Part shown: positions 11,776-24,355 of the stretch, piece after piece | Numbering within the stretch: position 1 is the stretch's first letter | How the letters are laid out: each line of letters opens with the position of its first letter | Source of the DNA: Pharus latifolius | Taxonomy: Eukaryota; Streptophyta; Magnoliopsida; Poales; Poaceae | NCBI GenBank assembly: GCA_019359835.1 | Contig: CM033322.1 | Location: forward strand, 23,820,468-23,884,467 | Direction: 5' to 3' | Length of the DNA stretch: 64,000 nucleotides | The notes under the pieces: model-generated | Databases searched by the model: none | What the model saw: only the letters and a program-made list of their open reading frames with translations | What the model was told of the DNA's origin: nothing | Made by a program: the position numbers and the translations under genes

Positions 11776-13279
11776 ATATGGCAAGAATAGATTGTGAACT
11801 ATTACTTTTATAGATTGAATTAGATATGTTAAAGCTGAGATATGTCATTAGATGTGATATCCCAAGATAGCACAAGTTACTTTGGGTAGTGGTCTTTGTT
11901 TGTGTGTTTCCTTGTGTATTTTCTAACGGTTACACCAAAATCGATAGAAAGATTGCTTTTGCATTGGCTAAGAAATGGTGAAGTTACATACATTTTTTGC
12001 ACTTTGCACTATTTTGTAATGTTTGTGTAATACCCAAAAAATAGGGCTTGAATATTTTGTTTTACAAAAATCTGAAGGTGAAAATTTCATTTTTGTTTTA
12101 ACTGCAAAGCTATTTTTAAGAGTACTCTCTAAGAAATTTTAACTAAAATATAAAAATAATTCGCAACTAGTTAAAGATATTTTCCTTAAATGTACTTGTG
12201 CATATGTGCACAATCATGTGTATGTATGCATGTGGACCTATCTCACTAAAATACTATTTTCTATTTCTTGTAAAATACCATCTATCATCTAATGATAATT
12301 ATTTATGATATCTAAGTGTAAGATTATTTCTTTTAAGCAATAGTTCTACTATAATTCAAAAACTCTAATTAGTTATAAACTAAGCCCTAATTTGTAAAAT
12401 AGCCTACAATACTTCTTTACTTTAAATATATTTTATCAAAAAGCTAGATTATTAAGTTATTACAAAATAACTACAAACTAGTCCAACCTCATGATTCTCT
12501 TAATCGCAGTTCAGACCCTTCAGACACAGAATCAGCCAAATTCCCCAAACAACTCATAATTGTAGTCAGAGTAAACAGATAGGACTTTCTATCTATCTTA
12601 TACTGATTTGTCTTCAGTTGTAAGATCAAACTCAGATCCTAAATCCCAGAAACTAATCCCAGTTCTATTTTTGAAAACTAAATTCTTAATTACTCTAATT
12701 ACCCTATTTGATCTTTTTAGATTTCAGTTCCACCAATTCCAGAGTAGTTTTCTCGTGGATTCCTCTGGAATCCTAAATCTTAGTACGCTTGCATACCAGT
12801 TCTAAAACTTCTCAGCCAAACAAGATCATAGTGGATCAGTCTTTTTTAGCTCTCAAAGAATCAAAACGGGCTAAAACCTTTGAATCACCTCCAAACTCCA
12901 ATCCAACTGAATGATCATATTCCTTCTGTTATTTTATACAAGTTTCCTTTCTGCAACAAGTTCAGATTCAGCCCCGAGACTCAGCTATTCATGTTTTCAA
13001 CCGTTTTCGGTAAAAATACTATTCACTTTTACCCTAATTCTATTTTCGTTTTCGTCTTCGATTCAATCTCATTTTTACTCTAGACTTCCTTAAACTGCCT
13101 GTCGTGTGAACTATTTCTATTGGACTAAATTCAATCTTGCTTCCAGATTGTGAATGTTACAATTTAGTCCAATCAGCTTTCATATTTACAATTAAATCCT
13201 CTTTGCAGACTTTTTATTCAGTTCAGTTTAAAATTCAGACTTCTGAATCCATTTCTCCTTCATGCCCTGTATTACACAC

Positions 13280-14000
13280 CTATATATACATAGATGTGCA
13301 CACACCCAGCCATACCATATATATATATATATATACATAATACAATACACACACAAATGAATATGCAAACACATACATAGACCTTCTTAACTCCACAGCT
13401 ATGTATACATTCAGACTACACAAGACTCATACATATACACACACACTTATATATATAATTGTACACTTACTTTTCTTCTACTGCAGCACCTACACCACAT
13501 TACCATTTACACACACCCCTCAAACACAACTAAAAATACACTACATATACACACATATACTCATACACCTCATCCAACCATCTCCTGCTCCTCTTTTATC
13601 AAAGGGTTACATCTAAATGCATAAATATACTCACATTTACACATCTTCCAATTTAGAACAACAACTCACACACATACTTCTGTTAGAATCACAATTCAGC
13701 CCAACGCAAATCTCCAAAATCACAATTTAGTCCTTTTGTCAAAACCTGTCAATTTCTAAATTTCTTCACATTGAAAACCTTTTGCACCATCTCTGCATAT
13801 ATATACCTATACATCCAAATACACATAAACCAGGATGTACTCACACACACCTATATAATCTAATCCCAGCCTTTAAACTTGCTTCTTCCTTCACCAAACA
13901 AACAACAAAACATATACACACAGCCGTGCATATACTTAGATACATACCTGTACATACACAATTCCAAACACACACATACACACGCGTGAACAGTAGCAGC
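13280..14000 (+). repeat. CA/TA-rich low-complexity tract
   Basis: Dense runs of ACACAC, TATATA and CATACA characterise this part of the LTR-derived block. Open frames here are low-complexity artefacts. It is followed by a GC-rich stretch (about 14030-15260) whose several open frames have no recognisable domain. Confidence 0.6.
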
Positions 14001-15289
14001 AACCCTCCACCTGTGTTCTTCCTCTAGCCAGCAGCTGCATCGTCCACACCCTTCTTCTCTACGCAAGTCCCAAGAGAGCAGCAGCAGTGTCCTCTTTTTC
14101 TCCCTGTTCTTCTTCTCCTCCTCCATATTTGCTTCCAGCAACCAGCAAATACAGTAGCGGCCACCACATTCTTGTTCCTGTTTATCTTCTTTCCCCCTCG
14201 GCCGCGTGAAGAAGACGAAGCCGCCACGAGCCACCAGCCCTCCAGTCACCTCCCCGAAGGTGAATTTCCTTTCGCCTTATTCCTTTCTACCACTTCAAGC
14301 GTCCTCGTGAGCTCCGACGAACTGAAACACCGGAATTCTCAATCCTTGTCGTCGCCGGCCGCCGCCCCTGTTCCCCTCATTGGACCCTCCCCCGGTCCTC
14401 AAATCGAGTCGAGCCAGTAGAACAAAATGACCACCCCAAGCCTAGAAGAGATCCCCTTCAAAAGAATTCCCGAGAAACCCAGCCACTTGATGAATCCAAT
14501 GTCATCCTGTTCCACAGCGCCGCGCCACCGTCGCCAGCCCCGTCCGACGAACCTCCGGCTAAATTGATCACGCCATTATCCTTCTTACATCTCCCTCTCA
14601 CTCCCGTAACAAAGAATCGGATTACAAAACACCACAGCACAAATACCCAAATCGAGCTGCTTCCCCACGGCCGCGTCGCCGACGATCTTGCCGACACCGC
14701 CAATCCTCGATTCGACGCGTCTACACGGAATTGAGAACTAGATGAGCCTCCTTGTGGCATTCACTTTTCACTTTGTTGTCCAAATCAACCCAGCAGCGGT
14801 GAGTGCTCGGTTTTACCAATTCGGCCGCCGCGAGACTTGTCGCCGGCCACTGTTGCTTCGCCGCCGGCCAAAACATCAGCTCGGGCACGTGAAGAATAGT
14901 GATGTGCATCTCCTAGACGACCTGGAGCCTCGTGCCAAAGCCCCAATGGCAAAACTACCTCTTGCCGTGGCTCAAGCGTGCCGCCGCCGTGCCGCGCCGT
15001 CGCCGCCGGCCGTCCGTGTCATCGCCACCTTGTACCACAGATGCGCCTTAATCCACTGAGTATATTGTCTCACTACGTCGCTCTCTGGTATCACACAAGA
15101 ATGCCTCCAAAAACTGATGCCAAGGTCTGTCCAGGAGCAACAGCTTCGCCGTGTCGCCACCTTCCTTCTCCGTCGTCGTCTCACCGTCTCCGGCCGTTCC
15201 AAACCCCGAGACCTTATCCGATGGGTTTATCTCATCTCCTCCTATCAAATGACGCGAACATCACTTAACTCCGGCCACTGGAACATCGT

Positions 15290-16050
15290 CGCCATTGTCG
15301 ATGTCTTTGGCCGACATTGCCAGGACAATGTCCAGACAATGCTGCTCGCGTCCAAGCTATGTTAAGACAATGTCAAACAATGCCAAGACATTGTCTTTCT
15401 GTGTACAGACATTGTCAAGGCAATGTCAGTCCAAGCCAAACTATACCAGCCTTTGTCTAAACCTTGTCAATCTATGTGTAGACAATGTCTTTCCATGTCC
15501 AGACATTGTCAGCCTATGTCCAGGCTATGTCAGTCACTGACATATGCCCTGTATGACTCCACATGAACTCAAAATCCTAAACTGGCTTGTCAACTAAGTC
15601 CGTAACTACTTTCTACACATTTCATTCAACAATCATTTGGCGAGAACTTGCCATCCTAACCCATTTTTGGCTATGTCGACGAAAATATACATCGTCGTCA
15701 CCTCCTTCCTTGCCACCGTTCATCGCCGTCCGTCCACCCCAATGCTCAAGACCACCTCCGTTGAGTTCCTGCCATCCTTGCCTACCTCCTAGACATAATT
15801 GGCATAGCAATCGAAGTCCAATGCGCTCAAATGACCTTGCCCTAGAACTCAGCCGCGCGCCGGCTTTGTCTAGACATTGCTATGCAGTGTCAGCTCGCGT
15901 CCAGCCTTGTCAAAAACCACGTCCAAACAATGCCAAATAGTGCCAATGCGTGTCCACAGACATTTAGACATTGTAAACTTATGCTAGACAATGCCAAACC
16001 AATGTCAGCCAATGTCAGCCAATGCCAGCCAATGTCAGCCAGTGGCATTA
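15290..16050 (+). repeat. Degenerate GACATTGTC / CAATGTCAG minisatellite
   Basis: The words GACATTGTC, GACAATGTC and CAATGTCAGCC recur dozens of times in both orientations, so the tract is full of short palindromes. A compact run of CAATGTCAGC units lies near 16000-16035. It sits inside the LTR-derived block and is not seen in the solo LTR at 49759. Confidence 0.7.
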
Positions 16051-16404
16051 GCCCTATTTAGCCACTTTCGTCAATACAAATTGAAAATCACTTTGTCTAC
16101 CAAGTCCTTGATCTTGTTTCCTACATTTTCTTTAATTGTCGTGTCGCGAGAAAACCCCATCTCAACCTATTTCCAGTTTCGTCATCCTAGATGAATGTCA
16201 TCCGTCGACGCCCGAACGTCGCCGCATTCGTGTCCAATCTAAAATTTGACTTTACCCTAGTATTTTTTTCTCAACTATGTCGTCCCAGGCGAACATCGCC
16301 CGTCGACATTCAAACGTCGCCGCGTCAACATTCAATCTGGAAATCGACTTCGCCCTAACCTCCCAACTGTCCAACCAAAACCCTAACAATATTTTGATTA
16401 CTTG

Positions 16405-18358
16405 TCGACCCAAGACTCAAAGAAAACCCTAGAAGGCCAACCTAAGCATTGTCAGTCTATGTCCAATGTCTCTCCCGTTGACATGCCTATGTCGTTCGTG
16501 GCCTTAGGAACTTCAGATTGAAAATCCGTCCGCGTCACCATGTCCATCTTACTATCAACCTTCCAGATATATGATCTGATTTTGCATCCGAGCCCCGGAT
16601 CAAAATCTTCTTTCTATCAAAATTCACTCTTCAATTGATTATTTCGAACTTATCTCGTCTATTCGATCTCAACCCTCAATTATCCTTCATGCACGCATAA
16701 CTGGGTATAACTATTTTCTTGATTGATAGCCATGTATGTGATTACGTTGGATATAATTTTAGGTTTCGAAAGAGAATCATCAAGAAACGAGGAGACGATA
16801 AGAACTGATGACACTACAGCCGAGTGAGGCAAGTCACTACCTCTTGACTATATTGAACCTATATATTATAAAAATTTACATATGTTGTTTTAATAAAGAT
16901 GAGTATATGCATGAGACTGAACAGCCACATGTAGCTGATAATAGGGTGTTTTGTTTACTCAGTTAGCCAAAGGGGTTGAGGCGGTAAGGATCTAAGTCAC
17001 CTTGAGTGGAAATCCTTACTGATGGATTGAGATGGTAAAGATCTAAGCCACCTCGAGTGGAAATCTTTACCAAATAAACTGAGCTCGTTGTAGCCTTGGA
17101 TCTAAGCCACCTTGAGTGAAAATCCTTGCTAAGCAAGCTAGACTCACCGTAATGGATTGGATCTAAGCCATCTTGAGTGAAAATCCATACATACTGGGTA
17201 AGCAAAACTTTAAAATATTCCAACATTCAATGTTCATTGAAAAGCCATGAAGGTTAGTGGTGAAGATGGTAAGAGTGGTGGGCAGTGACTGCATGAGTGG
17301 GATAGTGGCTGGATACTCACCCTAACGAATAAGGACTAAACAGTTGTGCTATGCATCTAGTGGCATAAGAATGTACCACCACAAGCCTGGTATGGGACAG
17401 GCATGACCTAGTATCCTTGCTTAATAATTAACTTGGCTCTACATGGAAGAGATAAATTGTTGATGATATGAGTGTTTGTGTTGACCCTTCCACTTGACCT
17501 ACTACTGGCGAAAGGGGAGTACCCTTGCCGCTGACCAGTATTGGGAAGGGGTCGGGGTGGGGGTATAGCCTGCCACAACGGTATCAAGGCTATCAATCCG
17601 ATGGTAGACCTTATACTGGGTAGAGCCAAGGTTAATATAAAGCAGAGTGAATAGCATGTTATCCTCAGCTCAGTCGCATGCAGAACTGTTGCGTGTAAAC
17701 GATCTGACAATAGTAGTTGAGGAATTTTGTGGGTAAAGTGGTACACCTCTGCAGAGTTTGAAAGAAGTATTCGAGTACTCCGTGCCCCCGGGTTCCTGGG
17801 GCATGCCGCGGTCAATAAGTTCAAATCATGTTGTGTGCCACAAGTAGTGTTATGAAATTTTGAAATGATTTCATCTATTCATATACATATGCTTTGAAAC
17901 CTTTTAATTACTGCAATAACTTACATATCTGTTCCATTGATCAACCCTGCATGTATAAATATATATAATTGTTTTATTGTGACTTGCTGAGTACTCTGTA
18001 CTCACTCTTGCTGATCATCTCATCAGTACAAGAGAGTGGACCGAAGCTTCAGAAGGCCAAGATATCGTAGGGTCACGTGCCAAGTCGAGCACGACCTGTG
18101 AAGGACCCTGGACCGCGCTTGCACCTCTCCAGAAAGGGACAAATTAACTTCTTATTTTGGCTATGTCAGCCCCTCTAATGTAGTTATGGTTTTATATCCA
18201 TAAATAGTAATGATTGTAAACCTTCTGTACTATTACTGCTATTATATTGTGAACAAGAATTGAGATCCACAAAAGTGAGGGCAACTGTATCCTAGGCAGT
18301 TGCGATGTAAGGACTCGCCAAATAGGCGGGCCCGCTTCTACTCTAATCCACCCTCACA
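16405..18358 (+). repeat. First copy of duplicated LTR 3' part
   Basis: Starting at TCGACCCAAGACTC, this segment matches the following one (from 18359, TCAACCCAAGCCTC) through shared landmarks: GACATGCCTATGTCGTT, CAGATTGAAAATC, CCTGGTATGGGAC, GATTCTGTGGGTAAAGTG-like sequence and TTGCTGAGT. It ends CCACCCTCACA. It contains a local repeat of a GATCTAAGCCACCTTGAGTG unit (about 16985-17190, four copies). Confidence 0.65.
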
Positions 18359-20186
18359 TCAACCCAAGCCTCGAAGGAAACCCTAGCAGGTCAACCTATG
18401 CTTTATTAGTCTACGTTCAATGCCATTCTCATCGACATGCCTATGTCGTTTGCAACCTTAGGGACCTCAGATTGAAAATCTGTTCGTGTCACCTTGTCCG
18501 CCTCTCCCTTAAGCTTACCTATATATAATCCGATCATCAATCCAAACACCAGATAGAACTTTTCCTATTTTCTAAGTCACTTCTTACACCGATCACACTA
18601 TCGATCGTACCCAGATTTTCCCCGATCGTGTGTCCTAAACTCGACCCAAAATTAGGATTTAAACTAAACATATCATCACCTTTCGACCATCCTTCTTAAT
18701 CCTATCTATCATCTTTCACACGACCTAGTCATCTAAACCATTTCACTATTCCAGCATTCGACCCCTTGATCACCATCAAACATTGATATATGTATTAGCA
18801 AATATACTAACTATTATGTTTGCTTGCTTATTGATTGACATTTAAATAGATACCAAGCGAGGCAAGCACGAGAACGTCAATACCCTGGTAGCTCCTTCAA
18901 CTGGATTTTACGAAAGGCAAGGCAAGTATTATTCTTGACCATATCGAACATGTTTGGTTAATTTTATGTTGATTATCCCCTATTTGATAATCTATATATT
19001 TTTACCATCTTGCATCAAAAAGAATATTTTATAAAAAGATAAAGGTTGGTCCTGATGAAGGTGTTGTAAATGGATTTGGGTAATCCTGATGAAAGTGTTG
19101 AGAATGGAAGTTGAATAACTTGATGAAAATGTTATAGAGGGAATTGAGTAATCTTGAGGAGAGCCGAAGGAGGGCTCGAATCTTGTATTAAACTATGATT
19201 ATAAAGTTAAGGACGACTAACTGACATTTCTACTCAGCGCCGTAATACCCGTATCAACCACATACCTGGTATGGGACGGGTCTAGTCAAGCATCTTATCC
19301 AGAAGCTAGTACACCTCCACAATGAGAACGTATATTTATGTGTATTACAATGAAAGAATGACCCGAGGCGGGCTTGGAGCTATAGGCTCAAATGGTGGTT
19401 GTAGCGGATGCGTCCGACTACAAGGTATGGCGGCACCATATCAGTGGAGGGAACTAGTGGAAGGGTTTGAAAAAGGTTTTGTTATCTTGATGATGTCTCG
19501 CATTATCAGAAATGCAGAGTATTGTTGACGAACACCGACATGGAAATCAAGAGATTCTGTGGGTAAAGTGATACCCCTCTGTAGAGTAAAACGTGGATAT
19601 TCACTCCTTACTTCCAGGTTGGAATTTGCGTCGCGGCAGGAAAGGAGGCCTACAGATGGTCTCACCCTGTGGTACAAGTGTTCAGTAGAGTTTGCTTAAA
19701 ATGGGGTCTTTTATAATCACAAATGAATTTAGAATAGAAAACTTATTCTGGTTAATTTGATATAACATAATAATATCTTCTTTGACTAGTTAAGTTATGC
19801 ATGACGCATTTATATTCTCAAATTACTTGCTGAGTGCCTCGGCACTCATCCTTGCTATTTGTATATCCTTGTTAGACTTTAAGTACTCCTTCGACGATGT
19901 GATGCCGACCTGTGCAGCAGAGGAGGTTTATCCAGAGGAAGGCAACTATGTTTCGATTCCACCTATTTCAGCATTGGTGATGGAGAGTGACTGTTGCGAC
20001 TATCTCTGAACTATTCCTTTGCTGAATAAGCATATGTATGTAATTGTAATTAAGTACCTTGTTATGTTAAGCCATGTTTCTGTTTTGCTACTCTGTAACG
20101 AACATTTGTTGGATAATGTGACTTTATTTGGGAAATGTTCGAAGATCGGGCGTACTACCACGTGGGTGGTATGTCTGGTCGCCGCA
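18359..20186 (+). repeat. Second copy of duplicated LTR 3' part
   Basis: Diverged copy of 16405-18358 in direct orientation, ending at the inferred outer LTR end GCCGCA. The divergence is clearly more than a recent tandem duplication would show, which favours a related LTR having inserted into an older one. Three copies of a TGATGAAGGTGTT-like unit lie near 19050-19130 in the place of the GATCTAAGCC repeats of the first copy. Confidence 0.6.
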
Positions 20187-20191
20187 GTTTG

Positions 20192-20494
20192 TTAAGTATA
20201 AACCGTTAGAAAATGTACCTTTCTACTTGGCCACTCCAGTCAGGACTAAGTGTAGATTCATAATTATTACTCTTTTTTATATTACACAAACCTCCATTAC
20301 AGAATCACTATTGTATCAGTTATTTCAAAAACAACCAAGGAGCTATCTATAGATTGTAAAGGAAATACTATTTTCTATCGGTTGTCAGTCAGAAACCGTT
20401 ACAAAAGAACATATTTTATCAGTTATCTTTGAGCAACCGTTACAAAATGTGTGCTTCACACTTTATTGAGTCATTGCTAATTTCTATCGGTTTT
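20192..20494 (+). repeat. Middle repeats of element D, left part
   Basis: Contains CTATCGGTTGTCAGTCAG...AACCGTTACAAAA inverted units. In A and B such repeats lie between TNP2 and tnpA, and this piece lies between the D copies of those genes. It is interrupted at 20494 by element A, and the same kind of sequence resumes at 54331. Confidence 0.65.
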
Positions 20495-20950
20495 CACTAG
20501 TACAGAAAAGCTTTCTTCTAACGGTAAAAAACAAACTTCTACTAACGATTTTTGTACCGTTAGAGATAAACACGATAGAACAAGACAAGAAATTGTCTAA
20601 CGGTAAATAACCTTTAGAAAAAGACGACTATTCTAATGGCATTTTCATAGATAACCATCAGAAAAACGGTTCTAGTCTAACGGTTAACTAGCACTATCCG
20701 TTAGAAAAAACAGTATTCTCACAGTTGCATACAAGTTTACAGTCAGAAAAACGCACGCTTTTCTAACGGTTAATTAGTAGTATACCGTAAGAAAAATGAA
20801 CAGTATTCTCACGGTTATATGCGAGTTTATCGTCAGAAAAATTTCACTCTTCTAACGGTTAATTCGGTGTATACCGCGAGAAAAACATACACATTTCTAA
20901 CGGGTAATTAAGAGTATACCGTTAGAAAAGAGTAGTATTCTCATGGTTAT
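20495..20950. repeat. Left subterminal repeats of A
   Basis: About a dozen TTCTAACGGT and ACCGTTAGAAA units alternate in inverted orientation, with a few ATCGGT-type variants. They resume after the gypsy insertion at 23938-24100. In En/Spm such arrays are the binding sites of TnpA; here the protein partner is inferred to be the tnpA-like product. Confidence 0.85.
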
Positions 20951-21420
20951 TGATCCGTTTGAGACCTAGCCTTAGTTTTCGCACTAGGCTCGCTCAGATA
21001 TTAATATGCAGAATAACGGGATCTTACTCGAAAATACCGAAACCCAAAGTAATTGCATAACTCTTTATTTCAAAGAGGGCTTTACACGTCGAACGTTAGA
21101 CACACTTGCCTACGTCGATGGAATTATAAGTGTCTAAAACTCAAATAAGTTCTATGAATTTTCGATGATCTAAACTAGACCTATTACAAGGTATTTATAG
21201 TCCAATCGTATGAGTACGTATCAGACTCAGTAACCTAAACGTATTAGACTCATATAACTAACTAATCCTAAACGGATAGACTTAGTTATATATATTCGGA
21301 TCGAATTACAATTCCGACCAGAGTTTGAATCCTTCCTAAGGTCGCAAACCTTTCCAAAATCGCAAACCTTTTCGTGGTCACGAATCCGCTGCGAACTCGA
21401 CCTGAGATCCTCCCCGATCA
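20951..21420 (-). repeat. 3' LTR of the gypsy element
   Basis: 470 bp, same length as its partner at 23468-23937, differing by a few substitutions per hundred bases by eye. Borders are TGATCCG and GATCA. Confidence 0.88.
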
Positions 21421-23434
21421 TGACTCCCTTGTTGAGAAGGAACCAACTCCCGTTGGTGACCAACTGTGAAGATGTAGAGAACGACTGGGAGTCTTAGAAC
21501 GAACACACAATGAGCAATGCTGCAAATCGTTGGATCGAATGTACGGATAGACGCTTATGGAGCTTCGCACCTCCGTCATAGATTGTGGCCTTGGCCACTC
21601 GTGGATAGCCTTCCCCTTGTCGAGGTTGATACCATCACCGATCCCAAAGCTAGGATTGCGAAGTTTGAATAGTGGCGCTATAGAGACAAGTTGGATGTCA
21701 TTTTCGACTAGTCGTTGTGGTGATCGCCTATGTAAATCTGCGAATAGCGTGTTGTATTCTTCTGGCAAGCTCGCTAAACAACCACCGCTTTCCATACTTG
21801 ATGCAACACAATCCTCTTGGCTAACTGGATGCATCACGCTCAGCACACACTTTGAGCATGCATTGACAATCTGTTTCGCCTGATTTTCTGTCAACAAGTT
21901 CTTGTTGTCGACGTGGTCATTTTTGCTGATGATGAATTTCGTCCCATCCTTTGTGAGGTCGTATTCTTGAGCTCTTCGGTGGTAATGGGCGTCATGATCG
22001 TACAAGAACGGACTTCCAACAATCACTTGGCAAATATCGATGGGGATGATATCGCATTGAATCTCGTCGATGTAACAAGCAGATATTGCTAACTTTAGAG
22101 TACACTGACTCTTGATTTGCTGATTCACGTATGAAGTGAACCATTCTAGAGGATATGGTTGAGGATGATGAGTCGTCTGCAAACCAAGTTGTCGAACCAA
22201 CCCGGAGGAGACCAAATTCTTTTGACTTCCGAGGTCGAAGATGGATGCAACCAACTCATGCTTCACCTGTATGTTAACAGTGAACAATTCCTCTGTCGGG
22301 TTCTGGTCAATTGATGAACCCGAATCTTTCTCCTTCGGCATTGCCATTAGAGACAAGGTTGTGTCCGCCTTTTCAACCGAATCCAACTGGATGATTTCCT
22401 CTGCAAGCGGAATAGAAGTAACTATAGCTGTTCGTGTGCTTGATTCATCCCTCCTTGTTCTTTTTGGTCGCAATTCAGGATGAAGTTTATATATAACACT
22501 TCTCTTTTGTGTGCCCAGCAACATGACAATGCTCACAAGTGTTACCCATATTGTGGGAACCCTCTCCAGAGCTCGTCGTGGTTGAAATCTCCCTCACGTT
22601 CTTGTCGTTGCTGGTCTTATTTTTTCTCAATCGCCAAAGCAGTCGTGCTCGTGGTCGAGATGTCTTGAACTTTGAATAGGCTTAGCTCAGCACTGATTAT
22701 CTTCTGAAGTCCAGACGTGTATTTTCTGAACGTATGGGTGTCGGAAAGTGAGATGCCAAAAACCATTGCTTGTCTTCGGAACTCCGTCGTGTAGTCCTGG
22801 ATAGATTGGTCGCGCCATTGGTACAATCTGTGCCAACGTTCCCATCTCTCCTTAAGGTAACCCATCGGATAGAATTCTTGTCGCAGAACTCGTTTGAATT
22901 GACCCCACGCAAGGTCGTCAGCTTCACCACTGGAGACAAGGGCCTTCCACCAAGTCTTGGCGTGGTTCTTCATCTTCAAAGGTGCGAACTTCACCTTTTG
23001 AGCGCTATTGAACCTTTCAGGTCAAAATTGGTCTCAAACTAGTCGATCCAAGAATCCAGTTGCTCGGCATCGATCACCCCATCATATATGGGTATATCAA
23101 TCTTAGCGTCGACCTTAAAAGATCCGACAGCTAAGAAGGTGTTGATGAAGTTGTCGGTCTTGTGGTCACCTTCATCTTCATCTTCGTCTGCCCTGTGCAA
23201 GTCTTTACCAGTCTTCACACCCATAACCTTTCCTACTTCAGGAGGTACAATCATGGCATGCTGCTTAATCCAAGCAAGCACGGTTTTCATGTCAGTGGAG
23301 AATTTAGCCACTTGTTCGACTAGGTTAGTTTGAACAGAGGTATCGTCAGACATTATCGGAGACGCGGCTATAGGAACTATCAATTGATCGCCTGGAGTTT
23401 CGTCGGAAGTTTTGTACTGATATGTCTTCACCAT
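21418..23434 (-). pseudogene. gag-protease remnant of the gypsy element
   Basis: Three minus-strand frames succeed one another: 23434-23039 (gag N-terminus, ends PIYDGVIDAEQLDSWID), 22994-22617 (retrotransposon gag core with TWWKALV, WGQFKRVLRQEFYP and YTTEFRRQ), and 22536-21418 (spacer plus aspartic protease). The protease has DLGSQKNLVSSGLVRQLGL where active enzymes carry D-S/T-G, and a downstream CDIIPIDICQVIVGSPFLYD block. The last frame then jumps to KAIHEWPRPQSMTEVRS, a motif from the reverse transcriptase/RNase H junction, showing a large internal deletion of the RT core. Frames are separated by shifts, so no full polyprotein is made. Confidence 0.85.
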
Positions 23435-23453
23435 CCACAGGATAGGAAAGTTC

Positions 23454-23464
23454 CTCTGATACCA
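23454..23464 (-). other. Primer binding site, initiator Met tRNA
   Basis: On the minus strand, TGGTATCAGAG follows the 5' LTR after four bases. This is complementary to the 3' end of plant initiator methionine tRNA, the usual primer of many plant LTR elements. Confidence 0.85.
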
Positions 23465-23467
23465 ACT

Positions 23468-23937
23468 TGATCCGTTAGAGACCGAGCCTTGGTTTTCGCA
23501 CTAGGCTCGCCCAGATACTAATATGTGGAATAACGGGATCTTACTCGGAAATACCGAAACCCAAAGTAATTGCACAACTCTTTATTTAAAAGAGGGCTTT
23601 ACACGTCGAACGTTAGACACACTTGCTTACGTCGAAGGAATTATAAGTGTCTAAAACTCAAATAAGTTTTATGACTTTTCGATGATCTAAACTAGACCTA
23701 TTACAAGGTATTTATAGTCCAATCGTATGAGTATGTATCAGACTCAGTAACCTAAACGATTTAGACTCATATAACTAACTAAGCCTAAACGGATAGGCTT
23801 AGTTATATATATTCGGATCGAATTACAATTTCGACCAGAGTTTGAATCCTTCCCAAGGTCGCAAACCTTTCTAAAGTCGCAAACCTTTTCGTGGACGCGA
23901 ATCCGTTGCGAACTCGACCTGAGATCCTCCCGGATCA
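23468..23937 (-). repeat. 5' LTR of the gypsy element
   Basis: 470-bp LTR adjoining the primer binding site. The gag ATG at 23434 lies 34 bp inside the LTR border. Confidence 0.88.
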
Positions 23938-24355
23938 ATTGTTTAGTAGCGTACCATGAGAAAGACGTACACTCTTCTAACGAGTAATTCAGAGTATACC
24001 GTTAGAAAAAAATAGTATTCTCACGGTTGTTTAGTAGTTTACCGTCAGAAAATGTTGTTGTTTTCTAACTCTGTTTCCTATGTAGCCGTTAGAAAAGGCT
24101 GGATACACAATACAGTACAAATACAAAAAAGGGTACATTCACATATACATTGAACAGATTGATACATTAGACAGTTACTCACATTTATTCACATTCAATT
24201 TATTCACATATATACGAACCAATACAAATACTAACTAATATGGACAGTTATTCACAGTTATTGCATACAAATACTAACCAATAAGACTATAAACAATCTA
24301 TGCACAGAGAGTACACGAAAAAGAGAAAAATTACAACAAGTGAGCCAAAAGCTTG

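Larger units (their letters stand above)
12026..20186 (+). mobile_element. LTR-derived block, 8.2 kb, inserted in element D
   Basis: The block begins TGTAATACCC at 12026 and ends GGTCGCCGCA at 20186, and is flanked on both sides by GTTTG (12021-12025 and 20187-20191), consistent with a 5-bp LTR-element target duplication. TGTAATACCC resembles the inverted end of the solo LTR at 54027, and both share landmarks such as TTGCTGAGTAC and GGGGTGGGGGTATAGCC. I see no gag or pol. The 3' part is present twice (16405-18358 and 18359-20186), so it may be one large LTR with a related LTR inserted, or a recombinant. Long LTRs of this kind are typical of Tekay-like Ty3/gypsy elements; that assignment is inference. 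Confidence 0.55.
20951..23937 (-). mobile_element. Internally deleted Ty3/gypsy retrotransposon
   Basis: Two LTRs of equal length, 470 bp each, in direct orientation (20951-21420 and 23468-23937), both TGATCCG...GATCA. Next to the right-hand (5') LTR is an initiator-Met tRNA primer site, and next to the left-hand LTR a short purine-rich tract. The 2.05 kb interior encodes gag and protease remnants and only a stub of reverse transcriptase, so it is non-autonomous. The flanks GTTAT and ATTGT could be a decayed 5-bp duplication (two transitions). It sits within the subterminal repeats of A and is therefore younger than A's arrival. Confidence 0.88.

Noticed and set aside
14024..15268. Several 60-130 codon frames in both strands of the GC-rich part of the LTR block
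   Set aside because: Overlapping frames in all registers with Arg/Ser/Pro-biased translations and no domain; typical of GC-rich LTR DNA.
15295..16045. CRISPR-like array
   Set aside because: The repeats are short, degenerate, occur in both orientations and have no constant spacer length; the DNA is plant nuclear.
20295..20310. CATTACAGAATCACTA as the left terminus of element D
   Set aside because: It resembles a decayed CACTA end, but D's TNP2 lies far to the left (8466) and the middle repeats continue on both sides of A, so this point is inside D. No matching right end with CTC was found.
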